From NCBI GenBank assembly GCA_037138475.1, contig JBAXII010000004.1:1-64000 (forward strand): DNA of 64,000 nt. The letters run 5' to 3'. The DNA comes from JAGOLU01 sp037138475. Its GTDB lineage: Bacteria > Patescibacteriota > Microgenomatia > UBA1406 > GWC2-37-13. Made by a program: the position numbers and the translations under genes. Of this stretch, positions 6,468 to 15,681 are shown one piece after another. The notes beneath the pieces are model-generated. The model was not told where the DNA came from. It did no database searches and saw nothing but the letters and a program-made list of their open reading frames with translations. Each line of letters opens with the position of its first letter. Within the stretch, counting starts at the first letter, position 1.

Positions 6468-7660
6468 GACGTTCAGATTTTCCCATCTACCAAACCATTC
6501 CCCACCTTATATATTTAGACTCGGGAGCTACGGCACTCAAGCCACAGTGCGTGATCGATGCGGTGGTGGGCTATCTGCGTGACTACTCGTCCAATATCCA
6601 TCGTGGACTGTATCCGATATCAGTCAAGGCATCGATGGCATATGAGAATGCGCGTCATACAGTCGCCACGTTTATACATGCGTCCGCAGATGGCGAAATC
6701 ATTTTCACGAAGGGAGCAAGTGAAGGGCTTAATCTCCTCGCGTCTTCACTTGAAAAAAATATTGATACGGGTGATGAGATCGTGTGCACTATGCTCGAGC
6801 ATCATAGTAACTTTGTCCCATGGCAGGAGCTCGCACTACGAAGGGATGCAAAGTTTGTAGTGATGGAGCCAACTGATGATATGGTGAAGTCATGTATGAC
6901 CATCATCAATGAGCGAACGAAGATGTGTACGTTTCCCTATGTGTCAAATGTCACTGGTGAGGTGCTTCCGGTAAAGCAACTCATTCAGACGGTGAAAAAG
7001 ATCAACCCTTCTACCATATGCATCGTGGACGCCGCTCAGGCGGTGGCTCATATGCCAGTCGATGTAGGCGATCTGGGCTGTGACTATCTGGTATTTTCTG
7101 GACACAAGCTCTATGGACCAACGGGTATAGGGGTGTTGTATGGGAGGCGGGAGCTGCTGGAGCAGCTCCCGCCGTATCAATACGGTGGCGACATGATCCA
7201 TAGCGTATCGATCAAAAAAACTACGTATTCAGGTCTCCCCCACAAGTTTGAGGCAGGCACGCCACCTATCGCTGAGGCGATCGGACTCGCAGAGGCCATC
7301 AGATATGTCCTGAGTATCGGATTTGACGAGATTGCGAGACATGATGCAGAGCTGCTCGGGTATTTTGAGCATACCATGTCAAAACATTTGCCTAAGCTCC
7401 GGATCATTCAGCCTCAATTTGGAGGGTCTAAGACTGCAGTGGCGAGCTTTACCGTGCCTCTCGTACACCCTCATGATATGGCTGATCTGCTTGGTCAAAA
7501 GGACATCTGTGTGCGTGCAGGACATCACTGCGCCCAGCCGCTCCACACGCATCTTCGCATCCCTGCGAGTTGCAGAGTGAGTTTTGGCGTCTATAATAGT
7601 ACTTCGGATATCGATTCGTTCGCAGATGGATTAACAAGTATTTGTCAATCATTTCTATGA
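6464..7660 (+). CDS. sufS: SufS, group II cysteine desulfurase
   Basis: PLP enzyme that takes sulfur from cysteine and delivers it as persulfide to SufU. At 398 residues it is normal length. Seen: YLDSGATALKP near the N-terminus, the cofactor region TMLEHHSNFVPWQ with the PLP-stacking His, VDAAQAVAHMP with the PLP-binding Asp, SGHKLYGPTGIGVLYG with the Schiff-base Lys, and RAGHHCAQP with the catalytic Cys. The ATG overlaps the Doc stop and the TGA overlaps the sufU ATG, so the three are co-translated. Confidence 0.96.
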   Translation: MRRSDFPIYQTIPHLIYLDSGATALKPQCVIDAVVGYLRDYSSNIHRGLYPISVKASMAYENARHTVATFIHASADGEIIFTKGASEGLNLLASSLEKNIDTGDEIVCTMLEHHSNFVPWQELALRRDAKFVVMEPTDDMVKSCMTIINERTKMCTFPYVSNVTGEVLPVKQLIQTVKKINPSTICIVDAAQAVAHMPVDVGDLGCDYLVFSGHKLYGPTGIGVLYGRRELLEQLPPYQYGGDMIHSVSIKKTTYSGLPHKFEAGTPPIAEAIGLAEAIRYVLSIGFDEIARHDAELLGYFEHTMSKHLPKLRIIQPQFGGSKTAVASFTVPLVHPHDMADLLGQKDICVRAGHHCAQPLHTHLRIPASCRVSFGVYNSTSDIDSFADGLTSICQSFL

Positions 7661-8028
7661 ATGCATACACAGATGAGATCATGGATCACTACCGTCATCC
7701 ACGCAACTCAAAGTTTGACCCAAACATCTCCTACAACGCGGCCTCTGACATGGACAACCCCTCATGCGGTGACCAGATCCAAGTCAAAGCGCTTATCCAT
7801 GATGGACATATCCGCGAGATATCCTTCGAGGAGATCGGCTGCGCACTCTCAACCGCAAGCGCATCGATGTTGACTGAAATGGTAAAAGGGAAAACTATCG
7901 AAGAAGTTCAGCGCATGACCGCAGATGATGTGCTAAAGCTCCTCGCGATCTCGATCTCTCCAGTCCGACTCAAGTGTGCTCTCATGCCACTGGAGGCGAT
8001 ACAAAAAGCGATAGAAAAAAAGTCGTAA
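7657..8028 (+). CDS. sufU: SufU, sulfur acceptor / Fe-S scaffold protein
   Basis: Receives persulfide sulfur from SufS and passes it to SufBCD. It has 123 residues. Seen: PSCGDQ with Cys37, GCALSTASASM with Cys62 and RLKCALMPL with Cys107, the three Cys-motif pattern of the SufU branch. ATG 7657 overlaps the sufS stop as ATGA and removes five extra residues that a TTG start would add. The stop codon lies in the first unit of a 7-base tandem repeat. Confidence 0.94.
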   Translation: MNAYTDEIMDHYRHPRNSKFDPNISYNAASDMDNPSCGDQIQVKALIHDGHIREISFEEIGCALSTASASMLTEMVKGKTIEEVQRMTADDVLKLLAISISPVRLKCALMPLEAIQKAIEKKS

Positions 8029-8104
8029 GTCAACAGTCCTCAGTCATAAGTATTTTGTTATACTTGTTACTCGCTATACGTTATACGTTATAAGCTATAC
8101 ACCA
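8021..8104 (+). repeat. Heptameric tandem repeat between sufU and a Nudix gene, two unit types in one register
   Basis: Twelve units in one continuous register. AGTCGTA, AGTCAAC, AGTCCTC, AGTCATA and AGTATTT are followed by TGTTATA, CTTGTTA, CTCGCTA, TACGTTA, TACGTTA, TAAGCTA and TACACCA. The tract includes the sufU stop at its left end and a possible -10 box for the next gene at its right end. Confidence 0.85.
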
Positions 8105-8108
8105 TCCT

Positions 8109-8549
8109 ATGTCTCGTCCTACTTTTGTCGCCAAATCCATGTGTCTCTTCTTCCATGAGGGGAAAGTCCTTTTATTCGAAGCGCAGACCAAAACAGGGTC
8201 AAAGTTTATCCGCCCACCAGGAGGCCACATAGAGTATGGAGAGTATGCGATAGATACAGCCAAGCGAGAGATACGCGAGGAACTGGGCGTGGAGGCACAA
8301 GATGTCAGACAGCTGACAATGATCGAAAATATTTTCAAACATGATGGAGTGTTGACTCATGAGTATGTGTTTATCTTTAGTGCGAGATTTGTTGATCCAG
8401 CCTTTTACCAAATGGAGAAAATACCATTTTTTGATGATGCGAAAAGTGGCTTTCTTGAGTGGTACGACATCAGCAGTTTGAAAAACAGTACCATACCCGT
8501 GGTGCCAAATGGAGTTTTGGAGGAGTGTCTCACATATATTGCAAGATAG
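8109..8549 (+). CDS. Nudix hydrolase
   Basis: A 146-residue Nudix protein that would cleave a nucleoside diphosphate linked to another moiety. Seen: a full Nudix box, GGHIEYGE...AKREIREELGVE, with the metal-binding Glu residues of REIREEL intact. The fold is complete and there are no extra domains. The substrate is not readable. TATACA at 8096-8101, inside the 7-base repeat tract, ends 7 bases before the ATG and may be its -10 box. Confidence 0.88.
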   Translation: MSRPTFVAKSMCLFFHEGKVLLFEAQTKTGSKFIRPPGGHIEYGEYAIDTAKREIREELGVEAQDVRQLTMIENIFKHDGVLTHEYVFIFSARFVDPAFYQMEKIPFFDDAKSGFLEWYDISSLKNSTIPVVPNGVLEECLTYIAR

Positions 8550-8595
8550 AGAACCTGTACTTATTCAACATTTCTCGGTGTTGTCCGCTGATTCG

Positions 8596-8667
8596 GTCAT
8601 TCTCGCGTACGCGAGAATCCAATGTACAAGAATACATGCCTTTGGATCTCCTCGTTCGAGGAGATGA
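8596..8667 (+). repeat. Paired hairpin repeat, family 2
   Basis: Same two-part layout as 4977-5049: GTCATTCTCGCG / CGCGAGAATCC, then GGATCTCCTCG / CGAGGAGATGA, with a similar joining segment containing ATGCCTTT. Confidence 0.8.
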
Positions 8668-8711
8668 GGGACAGATATGCTGGTAAAAGTTGAATAGGTA
8701 CGAGAACCACA

Positions 8712-8741
8712 TTGGATTTTGTACAAAGGATTCACTACAAT
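8712..8741 (+). promoter_or_regulatory. Promoter of the 2-oxoacid oxidoreductase alpha gene
   Basis: TTGGAT (8712-8717), an 18-base spacer and TACAAT (8736-8741), 9 bases before ATG 8751. It argues against translation from the upstream TTG at 8712. Confidence 0.55.
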
Positions 8742-8750
8742 GATCCATCT

Positions 8751-10538
8751 ATGCACTATACGTGGAAGCTCTCGGGTGAAGCGGGATTTGGTATCACATC
8801 CATCGGCTATGCATTCACCCGTCTCTGTACCAGACAGGGTTTTTACGCGTTTGATTACAGTGAGTTTCCTTCTCTGATACGCGGAGGATTTACGTCTCAT
8901 GAGCTGATCATATCAGACACCCCTGTCTCTACGCTCAAGCATGACATAGACCTCCTGATCGCGCTCCGACAGGATAGTTTTGATCGTGATAAAGATCGAC
9001 TGACTCCTGACTCGATCGTGCTCTACGATGATGAAGAAGTGAAAGTCAGTGGCGACTTCATCGCCATCCCCATGCCCTATCGGGCTATAAAGCTCAAACA
9101 CAAAGCCTACCAAGTGATGGTAAACACGGTATCAGTTGGCGCCACCTATGCACTCCTTGGATGGGACTTCACACAGGTGCAAGAGATGATCATCGAAGAC
9201 TTTGCAAAAAAGGGTCAGGGAGTCATAGACTTTAACGAGGCATTGGCGAAGGAAGGGTTTGAACACATGAATCAATTCAAAATTCAAAATGTAAAATTCA
9301 AAAGTGGTTTTGAAGCACTACAAAACCGCCTGAAACCGATTGCAAATAAAAAGGAAAAGCTCGTGATGACGGGGAATGACGCATTTTCGTATGCATCAGT
9401 GATGGCAGGGGTTGGAGCATACACAGCATATCCCATGAGCCCTGCATCATCGGTACTAGCAACGCTCGCCGCATGGCAGCCAAAGACCGGCATGGTCGTA
9501 CGCCATGTGGAGGATGAGATATCAGCGATCAATCAGGCTCTTGGATTTTCATTCACCGGTGTGCGGACAGCGACGGGTACCTCTGGGGGAGGATTCTCCC
9601 TTATGGTCGAGGGAGTGAGCTATGCGGGGATCGCAGAGATACCTATCGTGATATTTATCGCCCAACGTCCCGGACCTGCGACGGGGCTCCCCACCTGGAC
9701 TGCACAGGCTGACCTGCTCTGTGCGGTGCATGCGGGACACGGCGAGTTCCCCAAGATCGTCCTGGCTCCGGGCGATGTACGAGAGATGATCGAGCTCACG
9801 ACCAAAGCTTATGATCTGGCCGATATCTACCAGACTCCCGTCATCATCCTGTCAGACAAACTCCTGAGTGAGTCCCATGAGAGTGTGGACCTCGAGATCG
9901 TCCGCAAGATCCAAACTGAATATGTACCAAATAGGGGCAAAATCGTATCGCAGACGAGTCAAAGTCCCTATCTGAGGTATAGAGATTCTTCAGATGGGAT
10001 CAGTGAGTTGCTCATCCCGGGAGTGCAATCTCCCCACCACTGGCAAGCCAACTCATACGAACATCTTGAGGATACTCATACGACTGAGGTAGCGAGTGAG
10101 GTGGTGAAACAGTCGGATAAACGTGCACGCAAAAGACACGTCTATCTCGGAGATCAGGACTATCTTGGCGAGCGCTATCTGGGGTTTGAGATGCCACATA
10201 TGTATGGAGATTCGTCAGCTCCGATTGTGCTCGTGTGCTGGGGTGGGACGAAGTCTGTAGTATGCGCCGCGCACGCGGAGCTCGCGCGGCGCGATGTCCA
10301 CGTCGGCGTCATGCACTTTACCCATGTATATCCACTCTCATCCAAAGTCCGTGATCTCTTTGATCCTCTGAAGCGGTATATACTGGTTGAAAATAACAGC
10401 GAGGCGCAGCTGGGTACCTTACTCCGCGGAGAGCTGGGGATTGATATTGGTCGCTCAAAGGATGACTGTATACTGAAGTACGACGGTCGCCCGCTACTCA
10501 TCGAAGATATTGTCATTCGATTCACATCCATATCATGA
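8751..10538 (+). CDS. 2-oxoacid:ferredoxin oxidoreductase, fused gamma-alpha subunit
   Basis: With the beta subunit downstream it would oxidise a 2-oxoacid to the acyl-CoA and reduce ferredoxin in the cytoplasm. Seen: an N-terminal gamma domain (residues about 1-170, starting WKLSGEAGFGI), a linker, then the alpha domain with GNDAFSYASVMAGVGAYTAYP, VEDEISAINQALG, GTSGGGFSLM and RPGPATGLPT, followed by a transketolase-C-like end. This is the KorA/VorB-type fused arrangement. The linker (residues about 175-184) is encoded by a 7-base tandem repeat. The preferred 2-oxoacid cannot be read, and no separate ferredoxin-like delta subunit is nearby. Confidence 0.9.
   Translation: MHYTWKLSGEAGFGITSIGYAFTRLCTRQGFYAFDYSEFPSLIRGGFTSHELIISDTPVSTLKHDIDLLIALRQDSFDRDKDRLTPDSIVLYDDEEVKVSGDFIAIPMPYRAIKLKHKAYQVMVNTVSVGATYALLGWDFTQVQEMIIEDFAKKGQGVIDFNEALAKEGFEHMNQFKIQNVKFKSGFEALQNRLKPIANKKEKLVMTGNDAFSYASVMAGVGAYTAYPMSPASSVLATLAAWQPKTGMVVRHVEDEISAINQALGFSFTGVRTATGTSGGGFSLMVEGVSYAGIAEIPIVIFIAQRPGPATGLPTWTAQADLLCAVHAGHGEFPKIVLAPGDVREMIELTTKAYDLADIYQTPVIILSDKLLSESHESVDLEIVRKIQTEYVPNRGKIVSQTSQSPYLRYRDSSDGISELLIPGVQSPHHWQANSYEHLEDTHTTEVASEVVKQSDKRARKRHVYLGDQDYLGERYLGFEMPHMYGDSSAPIVLVCWGGTKSVVCAAHAELARRDVHVGVMHFTHVYPLSSKVRDLFDPLKRYILVENNSEAQLGTLLRGELGIDIGRSKDDCILKYDGRPLLIEDIVIRFTSIS
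9275..9302 (+). repeat. Heptameric tandem repeat in the gamma-alpha linker (ATTCAAA type)
   Basis: Four units: ATTCAAA, ATTCAAA, ATGTAAA, ATTCAAA. Translated as part of the linker between the two domains. The same unit type appears between genes at 19510-19544. Confidence 0.75.
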
Positions 10539-10561
10539 ACACAAATCAATATGTTGTTTCT

Positions 10562-10708
10562 GTCATCCCCGCGGAGGCGGGGATCCAATGGGCAGTAAAG
10601 GTGTGTGAGGCATTGAATCCTGACTCTTCTGTCATCCCGATGAAAATCGGGATCCAGGTCACTGCAATAGCACAAATGCGTAGATCCCGTGTCGTAGCAC
10701 GGGATGAC
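10562..10708 (+). repeat. Cluster of three family 2 hairpin repeats
   Basis: GTCATCCCCGCG / GGCGGGGATCC, then GTCATCCCGATG / ATCGGGATCC, then GATCCCGTG / CACGGGATGAC. They fill the 191-base gap between the alpha and beta subunit genes. Confidence 0.8.
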
Positions 10709-10729
10709 AGTAGCCTAGACTTATGATTT

Positions 10730-11614
10730 ATGCAACAAACTATGAATCCAACACCAGCAAACCTATTCAAAGACCTCTCCGGCTACACGCCTACCTGGTG
10801 CGCAGGTTGTGGTGACTGGGGGATCGTGCGCGCGATCAAGCTCGCACTCAGCGAGCAGAGTCTGGGTCCCGCCGATATATTAGTCGCATTTGATATCGGC
10901 TGTGCAGGCAACATGAACGACTTCCTGCATGCAAACAGCATGCATACACTTCATGGTAGGTGTATCTCCTCAGCGATTGGGATGAAGCTCGGCCACCATA
11001 CGCGTCCTGTACTTGCAATCGGGGGAGATGGAGCGATCTACGGCGAAGGGGGCAATCATTTCCTCCACGCGTGTCGGGGAAATCATGACATCACGGTCAT
11101 TGCGCATGACAATATGGTCTATGGACTCACGACCGGTCAGACGGCGCCGACGACGAACCAAGGTACGCGAACGAAGTCTACTCCCCAGGGTAGTATTGAG
11201 GTACCCGTGAATCCACTCGCACTCGCACTCACCCAAGGTGCTACATTTGTGGCTCAGACATTTGCAAACAACTCTCGCCATGTCGCCGATATGATAAAGG
11301 CGGCCATGCAGCACAAGGGATTTTCCCTCGTGAATATCCTCCAGCCGTGTGTGACGTTTAACAAATTGAATACCTATCACTATTTCTTTGAGCGAGTCAC
11401 ATACCTGGATCTTGCACGAGATACTGCATCCCTCGATGACGCGCTAAAGCTCTCTATGGAGTCGACCCATGAGCGCTTCCCCCTCGGTATCATCTATGAG
11501 AAGAAGGAGAGCGTGCCGTATCACGAGGCCATCACCCACCTCCCCGCCGATACTCCGCTCTACATGCACGAGCGCCTTGTGGATCTATCGGTATTAGAAC
11601 ACCTGTATCGATGA
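10730..11614 (+). CDS. 2-oxoacid:ferredoxin oxidoreductase, beta subunit
   Basis: Thiamine-diphosphate and 4Fe-4S binding subunit, 294 residues. Seen: WCAGCGDWGI with two cluster Cys, FDIGCAGN, HGRCISSAIGMKLG, the ThDP/Mg motif GGDGAIYGEGGNHF, then HDNMVYGLTTGQTAPTT and a later cluster Cys in LQPCVTFN. It pairs with the fused gamma-alpha subunit upstream although repeats separate the two genes. ATG 10730 and ATG 10742 are both possible starts. No Shine-Dalgarno sequence is present. Confidence 0.92.
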   Translation: MQQTMNPTPANLFKDLSGYTPTWCAGCGDWGIVRAIKLALSEQSLGPADILVAFDIGCAGNMNDFLHANSMHTLHGRCISSAIGMKLGHHTRPVLAIGGDGAIYGEGGNHFLHACRGNHDITVIAHDNMVYGLTTGQTAPTTNQGTRTKSTPQGSIEVPVNPLALALTQGATFVAQTFANNSRHVADMIKAAMQHKGFSLVNILQPCVTFNKLNTYHYFFERVTYLDLARDTASLDDALKLSMESTHERFPLGIIYEKKESVPYHEAITHLPADTPLYMHERLVDLSVLEHLYR

Positions 11615-11822
11615 CAGCGGAGGTACACTCCAGCCAAATCCCGATCTCTCTCACGTTTACTACTGAACCGGCTTTATTTCTCATTTCGCGGAAGTGGAAT
11701 GTGCATGAAGGCTACGTTTTGAACTTTATAATCCTATAGTACAACTTTCATAAATATATAGATTATTTTTGAACCTGATGTATAATCTGGTATTATATTA
11801 TAAGTATAAATAATAAATAAAA
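11615..11822. other. AT-rich intergenic stretch with promoter-like boxes
   Basis: No gene is seen. It contains several TATAAT-like boxes (around 11780-11810) before a small ORF. The AT content is clearly higher than in the flanking oxidoreductase and lon genes. Confidence 0.4.
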
Positions 11823-11957
11823 ATGGCCCCAGAAGCTATACATATCCCTAAAGCCTTAAATTTTACTGATAAATCATATATTTTTCTACTTGGTATGATT
11901 GACACCACATATCCCTTCAACCCAACATACTGGTATTATTTCAAAATATCTCGTTGA
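11823..11957 (+). CDS. Possible 44-residue small protein
   Basis: ATG 11823 to TGA 11957. It is aromatic-rich (five Tyr, one Trp) with a hydrophobic middle (YIFLLGMI). Promoter-like boxes precede it and the 320-residue unknown gene follows. No motif is recognised and chance is a fair explanation. Confidence 0.25.
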   Translation: MAPEAIHIPKALNFTDKSYIFLLGMIDTTYPFNPTYWYYFKISR

Positions 11958-12010
11958 TGCATATTTGAACGGAGTTGTCATTTTTAATCTTAATATTTAA
12001 CTATATACGT

Positions 12011-12973
12011 ATGAGCAGATTAAGTCAGGAGAACAGAGAGATTTTTGACGCATTGAAGAACGCTAACATGGATTGGCATGTAAAGGCACTTTTACACGAA
12101 CTCCCAGCCGAGCGGCTTATTGATGGCCAAGTCTTCTCATGGCCTTCAATGCAAAAGCTGTTACAAGAAAACCCATATGTGTTTACGCCTCCAGGAGGCA
12201 AACAGTTGCAGCCAACTATGGAAGCACTCGTTCCAGGATTTACAGATGAGTTAGCACTTCACACAATTGGAGTTCTTACTGATCCACGCGCAACTAAAGA
12301 ATACTTAGTCGAGGCACATGCCGTTAACCAGGCAGTTGGATCCAGGAATAATAAAACATCTACTGCAGAATTCTTCTATGCCTTACAACGCGACATGTTT
12401 GGAAAACATAATGATGCAGGTCCAAAAAAAGCATTGTTAAATGCGGCATGTGTCAGTGAGAGGGGCTTTGGTGACACCTTGAATGCGCTCGATACTTACC
12501 TTGCGCCAAATCGTGATAGTGTTCGGTTTAGACGACAGGTCCGACAATATGCAGGTATCACTGAGTTTGCTGATAAGTCTGGCTTATTGACACCACTAGC
12601 CCCCATGTTCACTGCAGAGCTTGCTGCTTTGCTAGCATATGGGCAGGCATACAGAAATATACCCCCGTGGCTTAGTGAGTCACTTCCGGATTTCCAGGCA
12701 CTAGCGGATGTTCCATGTCCACCTGAAATGTTTGAAAGTGAATATGGCCCCCTCTATAACTCAGTAATATCTCGAGATACGGGTTCGCAAAACTCGTTTA
12801 TAGGCAGAGTATTCGAGTACTCTAAGAGCTTACCAAGGGATCTTTTTACTCCTAGAGTTCAGATTGGTGATAAGCAGTCTGGTTGTAAGACAGAAGGTCC
12901 AGTCCCGCTAACAATATTCCATGCACAGGCTATGTCTGAGAATGATAGATTCAACATTTTCAACAATGTCTAG
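12011..12973 (+). CDS. Hypothetical protein, 320 residues
   Basis: Not recognised. ATG 12011 is preferred over an upstream start (11975) because the upstream addition is a short hydrophobic tail encoded in AT-rich leader DNA. The protein is soluble and mostly helical, with no transmembrane segment or signal peptide. It contains HELPAERLIDGQVFSW near residue 30 and two Pro-rich patches (PPGGKQ, PCPPEMFE). Cys residues are few. It lies alone in AT-rich DNA between the oxidoreductase and lon, which could mean a later arrival. Confidence 0.7.
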   Translation: MSRLSQENREIFDALKNANMDWHVKALLHELPAERLIDGQVFSWPSMQKLLQENPYVFTPPGGKQLQPTMEALVPGFTDELALHTIGVLTDPRATKEYLVEAHAVNQAVGSRNNKTSTAEFFYALQRDMFGKHNDAGPKKALLNAACVSERGFGDTLNALDTYLAPNRDSVRFRRQVRQYAGITEFADKSGLLTPLAPMFTAELAALLAYGQAYRNIPPWLSESLPDFQALADVPCPPEMFESEYGPLYNSVISRDTGSQNSFIGRVFEYSKSLPRDLFTPRVQIGDKQSGCKTEGPVPLTIFHAQAMSENDRFNIFNNV

Positions 12974-13181
12974 CGTAGAAATCATCATTGATCCGAGTAA
13001 GTCTGATCAAAGAGCAAATTTATGTGAGCGGAGACATTAGATATCTACACTTTCAACTGAGCGCTCAAGGGAATTCAAGAATACAAATGTGACATTGTTC
13101 GGATAGTTTACATACAATCCCGCTACAAGATTCATATTTGTTTTCTTTAACAATATCACCAGGTTACTTTGTGCCAACTCA

Positions 13182-13210
13182 TTGACATCTAGCAAAGTTC
13201 TGTGTACACT
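13182..13210 (+). promoter_or_regulatory. lon promoter
   Basis: TTGACA (13182-13187), exactly 17 bases, then TACACT (13205-13210), ending 8 bases before the lon ATG. No heat-shock CIRCE element (TTAGCACTC-type inverted repeat) is seen. Confidence 0.65.
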
Positions 13211-13218
13211 GCTAATCT

Positions 13219-15681
13219 ATGACAGATATCAAACCTGTTTCCGCTCAACCGTTCTATCCTGTGCTCCCCGTCCTCGATACCGTAGTCATGCCCTCATGCG
13301 AGTCGGTGCTCGTAGTCGGGAGACCCCGTAGCGTCGCTGCACTCCAGCAGGCTATCCAGACAGACAATCGTATCCTCGTAGTGACACAAAAGTCATCCAA
13401 AGATCAGCCAGAGCTCGCAGATCTTTTCCCCATGGGAGTCATCGCGACTATAGAGCGCGTGAATCCAGGGGACAAAGGTGAGACACAGATCCTCGTGAAG
13501 GGAGTCGAAAAGGTCACCCTTGTAAATCTCGTCCAATCTGATCCCTACCTCCTCGGACAGGTCATCCGTGTGGATGAGGTGGTCTCAGATGATGCAGAGA
13601 CGCAGGCACTTGTGCACCACATCGCGGGTGAACTCAAGCGCTGTATCAACATGGGCAAGACCCTCGATCTGAACTTTCTCATCAATGTACTGTATATAAA
13701 CAATGCGTACACCTTTTCATACCAAGTACTGACGGTGCTGGATATGAAGCTCTCGGAGAGGCTGCGCATATTTCAGATAAACAATCTCAAAGATCGGCTC
13801 AAGCAACTATCCCAAAAGCTCGCTGAGGAGATCAGCGTACTCGAGATCGAGCACAACATCTCCAAGAAAACGAGCGACAAGATCGATGACACGATGCGTG
13901 AGAATATCCTCAGAGAAAAGATGAAGACGATCGAGGAGGAACTAGGTGGGTCCAAGGGAGGAGGAGAAAAAGACACGCGTGATCTCAAAGAAAAGATCCG
14001 CGATGCAAAGATGCCTCCAGACGTGCAGTCCAAGATCGAAAAAGAGCTGAAGCGTCTGGAGAGTATGTCTCAGTTCAACCCCGAAGCATCCTCACTCCGC
14101 AGCTATATCGAGACCGTCGTTGAGCTTCCCTGGAGCACGAGAGCGCCCCAAAACATCGATATCGCCTATGCAGAAAAGGTCCTCGATGAGGATCACTATG
14201 GCCTAAAGAAAGTCAAAGAGCGCATCCTCGAGTATCTCGCAGTGCTAAAGCTCCAGGCTCAAAATGCAAGCGAGGACGCGGATGTAAAGCCTACTGCAGA
14301 AGAGCAAAAGGTGAAAAAGAAAAAAGCGACTCCCATCAAGCAAGACTCACTCATACCAAAGGAAAAGCAGCCCAACATCCTCTGTTTTGTCGGACCACCA
14401 GGCGTGGGTAAAACGTCTCTCGGCAAGTCCATCGCCAAAGCACTAAACACGAAGTTTGTCAAAGTGTCCCTCGGTGGCGTACGAGATGAGGCGGAGATAC
14501 GCGGTCATCGTCGTACCTATGTAGGATCGATGCCCGGACGCTTTATCAAGGCTATCAAGCAGGCAGGAGTACGCAACCCTGTCTTTATGCTCGATGAGGT
14601 AGACAAGCTCGGCAACGACTATCGTGGCGATCCCGCATCAGCGCTCCTCGAGCTGCTGGATCCTGAGCAAAACAATGCGTTTGAAGATCACTACCTCGAG
14701 CTGCCCTTTGACATGTCAGAGGTATTCTTTGTCACGACAGCCAACCAGCTCGATACGATCCCCGCAGCGCTTCTGGATCGTCTCGAGATCATCCACTTTG
14801 CTGGATATACAGAGGATGAAAAGTACAACATCGCAAAAAACTATCTGATCACGAAGCAAACGGCAGCTCATGCCCTAAAGCCGGGTCAGGTCGAGATGAA
14901 AGAGGAAGCGACCCGCGAGATCATCCGCAAATATACGCGTGAGGCCGGAGTGCGTAACCTCGAGCGAGAGATCGCGCATGTGATGCGCAAGATCGCGCGC
15001 AAGATAGTGGAGGATAAGACGTTAAAGTTTCCAGTTGAGGTAGCACAGGCTGACTTGCAAAAGTATCTCGGCATCCCGCGCTACTCAGCGCAGATGATCG
15101 AGGACGCGGACTATATAGGCATCTCCACCGGTCTCGCCTGGACGCAGGCAGGTGGCGACATACTATTTATCGAAGTCACCACGATGCCAGGCAAAGGCGT
15201 ACTCACGCTCACCGGTAACCTCGGCGACGTGATGAAGGAGTCCTGTCAAGCGGCGCTCTCGTATGTACGATCGCACTACATAGACTTTGATCTGTCAAAG
15301 GATCTGTTTAGCAAGATCGACATCCATGTCCACGTGCCAGAGGGTGCGACACCAAAGGATGGCCCCTCAGCAGGAGGTGCGATCACCACGGCTCTCGTCT
15401 CAGCGCTCACCAAGCGCCCGGTAGACAAGTATCTCGCGATGACAGGAGAGATGACGCTCCGCGGTCGTATCACACCCATAGGTGGAGTCAAAGAAAAGGT
15501 CATCGCTGCACACCGATCAGGCATCAAGCGTATCCTCCTGCCCAAGGAGAACAAGAAGGATTATGACGAGGATGTGCCAGAAAAGGTAAAGCAGGAGATC
15601 GAGTTCACCTTTGTGGATCGGATAGAGGATATACTCAAAAAGGCCTTGCTTCCTGCAAAGAACCAAGATAAATCAAAATGA
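13219..15681 (+). CDS. lon: Lon ATP-dependent serine protease
   Basis: Degrades misfolded and regulatory proteins in the cytoplasm. At 820 residues the domain order is complete: N-terminal LON domain (about 10-205), coiled-coil, AAA+ module with Walker A GPPGVGKTSLGKS near residues 391-402 and Walker B VFMLDEVDKL, then the protease domain with catalytic Ser717 in GPSAGG and Lys760. A Lys-rich insertion of about 35 residues (KKKKATPIKQDS) precedes Walker A where most Lons go straight into the P-loop strand. The promoter gives a near-leaderless start. The stop overlaps the next gene as ATGA. Confidence 0.97.
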   Translation: MTDIKPVSAQPFYPVLPVLDTVVMPSCESVLVVGRPRSVAALQQAIQTDNRILVVTQKSSKDQPELADLFPMGVIATIERVNPGDKGETQILVKGVEKVTLVNLVQSDPYLLGQVIRVDEVVSDDAETQALVHHIAGELKRCINMGKTLDLNFLINVLYINNAYTFSYQVLTVLDMKLSERLRIFQINNLKDRLKQLSQKLAEEISVLEIEHNISKKTSDKIDDTMRENILREKMKTIEEELGGSKGGGEKDTRDLKEKIRDAKMPPDVQSKIEKELKRLESMSQFNPEASSLRSYIETVVELPWSTRAPQNIDIAYAEKVLDEDHYGLKKVKERILEYLAVLKLQAQNASEDADVKPTAEEQKVKKKKATPIKQDSLIPKEKQPNILCFVGPPGVGKTSLGKSIAKALNTKFVKVSLGGVRDEAEIRGHRRTYVGSMPGRFIKAIKQAGVRNPVFMLDEVDKLGNDYRGDPASALLELLDPEQNNAFEDHYLELPFDMSEVFFVTTANQLDTIPAALLDRLEIIHFAGYTEDEKYNIAKNYLITKQTAAHALKPGQVEMKEEATREIIRKYTREAGVRNLEREIAHVMRKIARKIVEDKTLKFPVEVAQADLQKYLGIPRYSAQMIEDADYIGISTGLAWTQAGGDILFIEVTTMPGKGVLTLTGNLGDVMKESCQAALSYVRSHYIDFDLSKDLFSKIDIHVHVPEGATPKDGPSAGGAITTALVSALTKRPVDKYLAMTGEMTLRGRITPIGGVKEKVIAAHRSGIKRILLPKENKKDYDEDVPEKVKQEIEFTFVDRIEDILKKALLPAKNQDKSK

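Noticed and set aside
10175..10675. 166-residue minus-strand ORF opposite the oxidoreductase alpha gene
   Set aside because: Its start is repeat-derived (LDPRLRGDD-type peptide) and the rest is antisense of a confident gene.
13100..13218. CIRCE or other heat-shock operator before lon
   Set aside because: No inverted repeat of that type is present; only a sigma-70-like promoter is visible.
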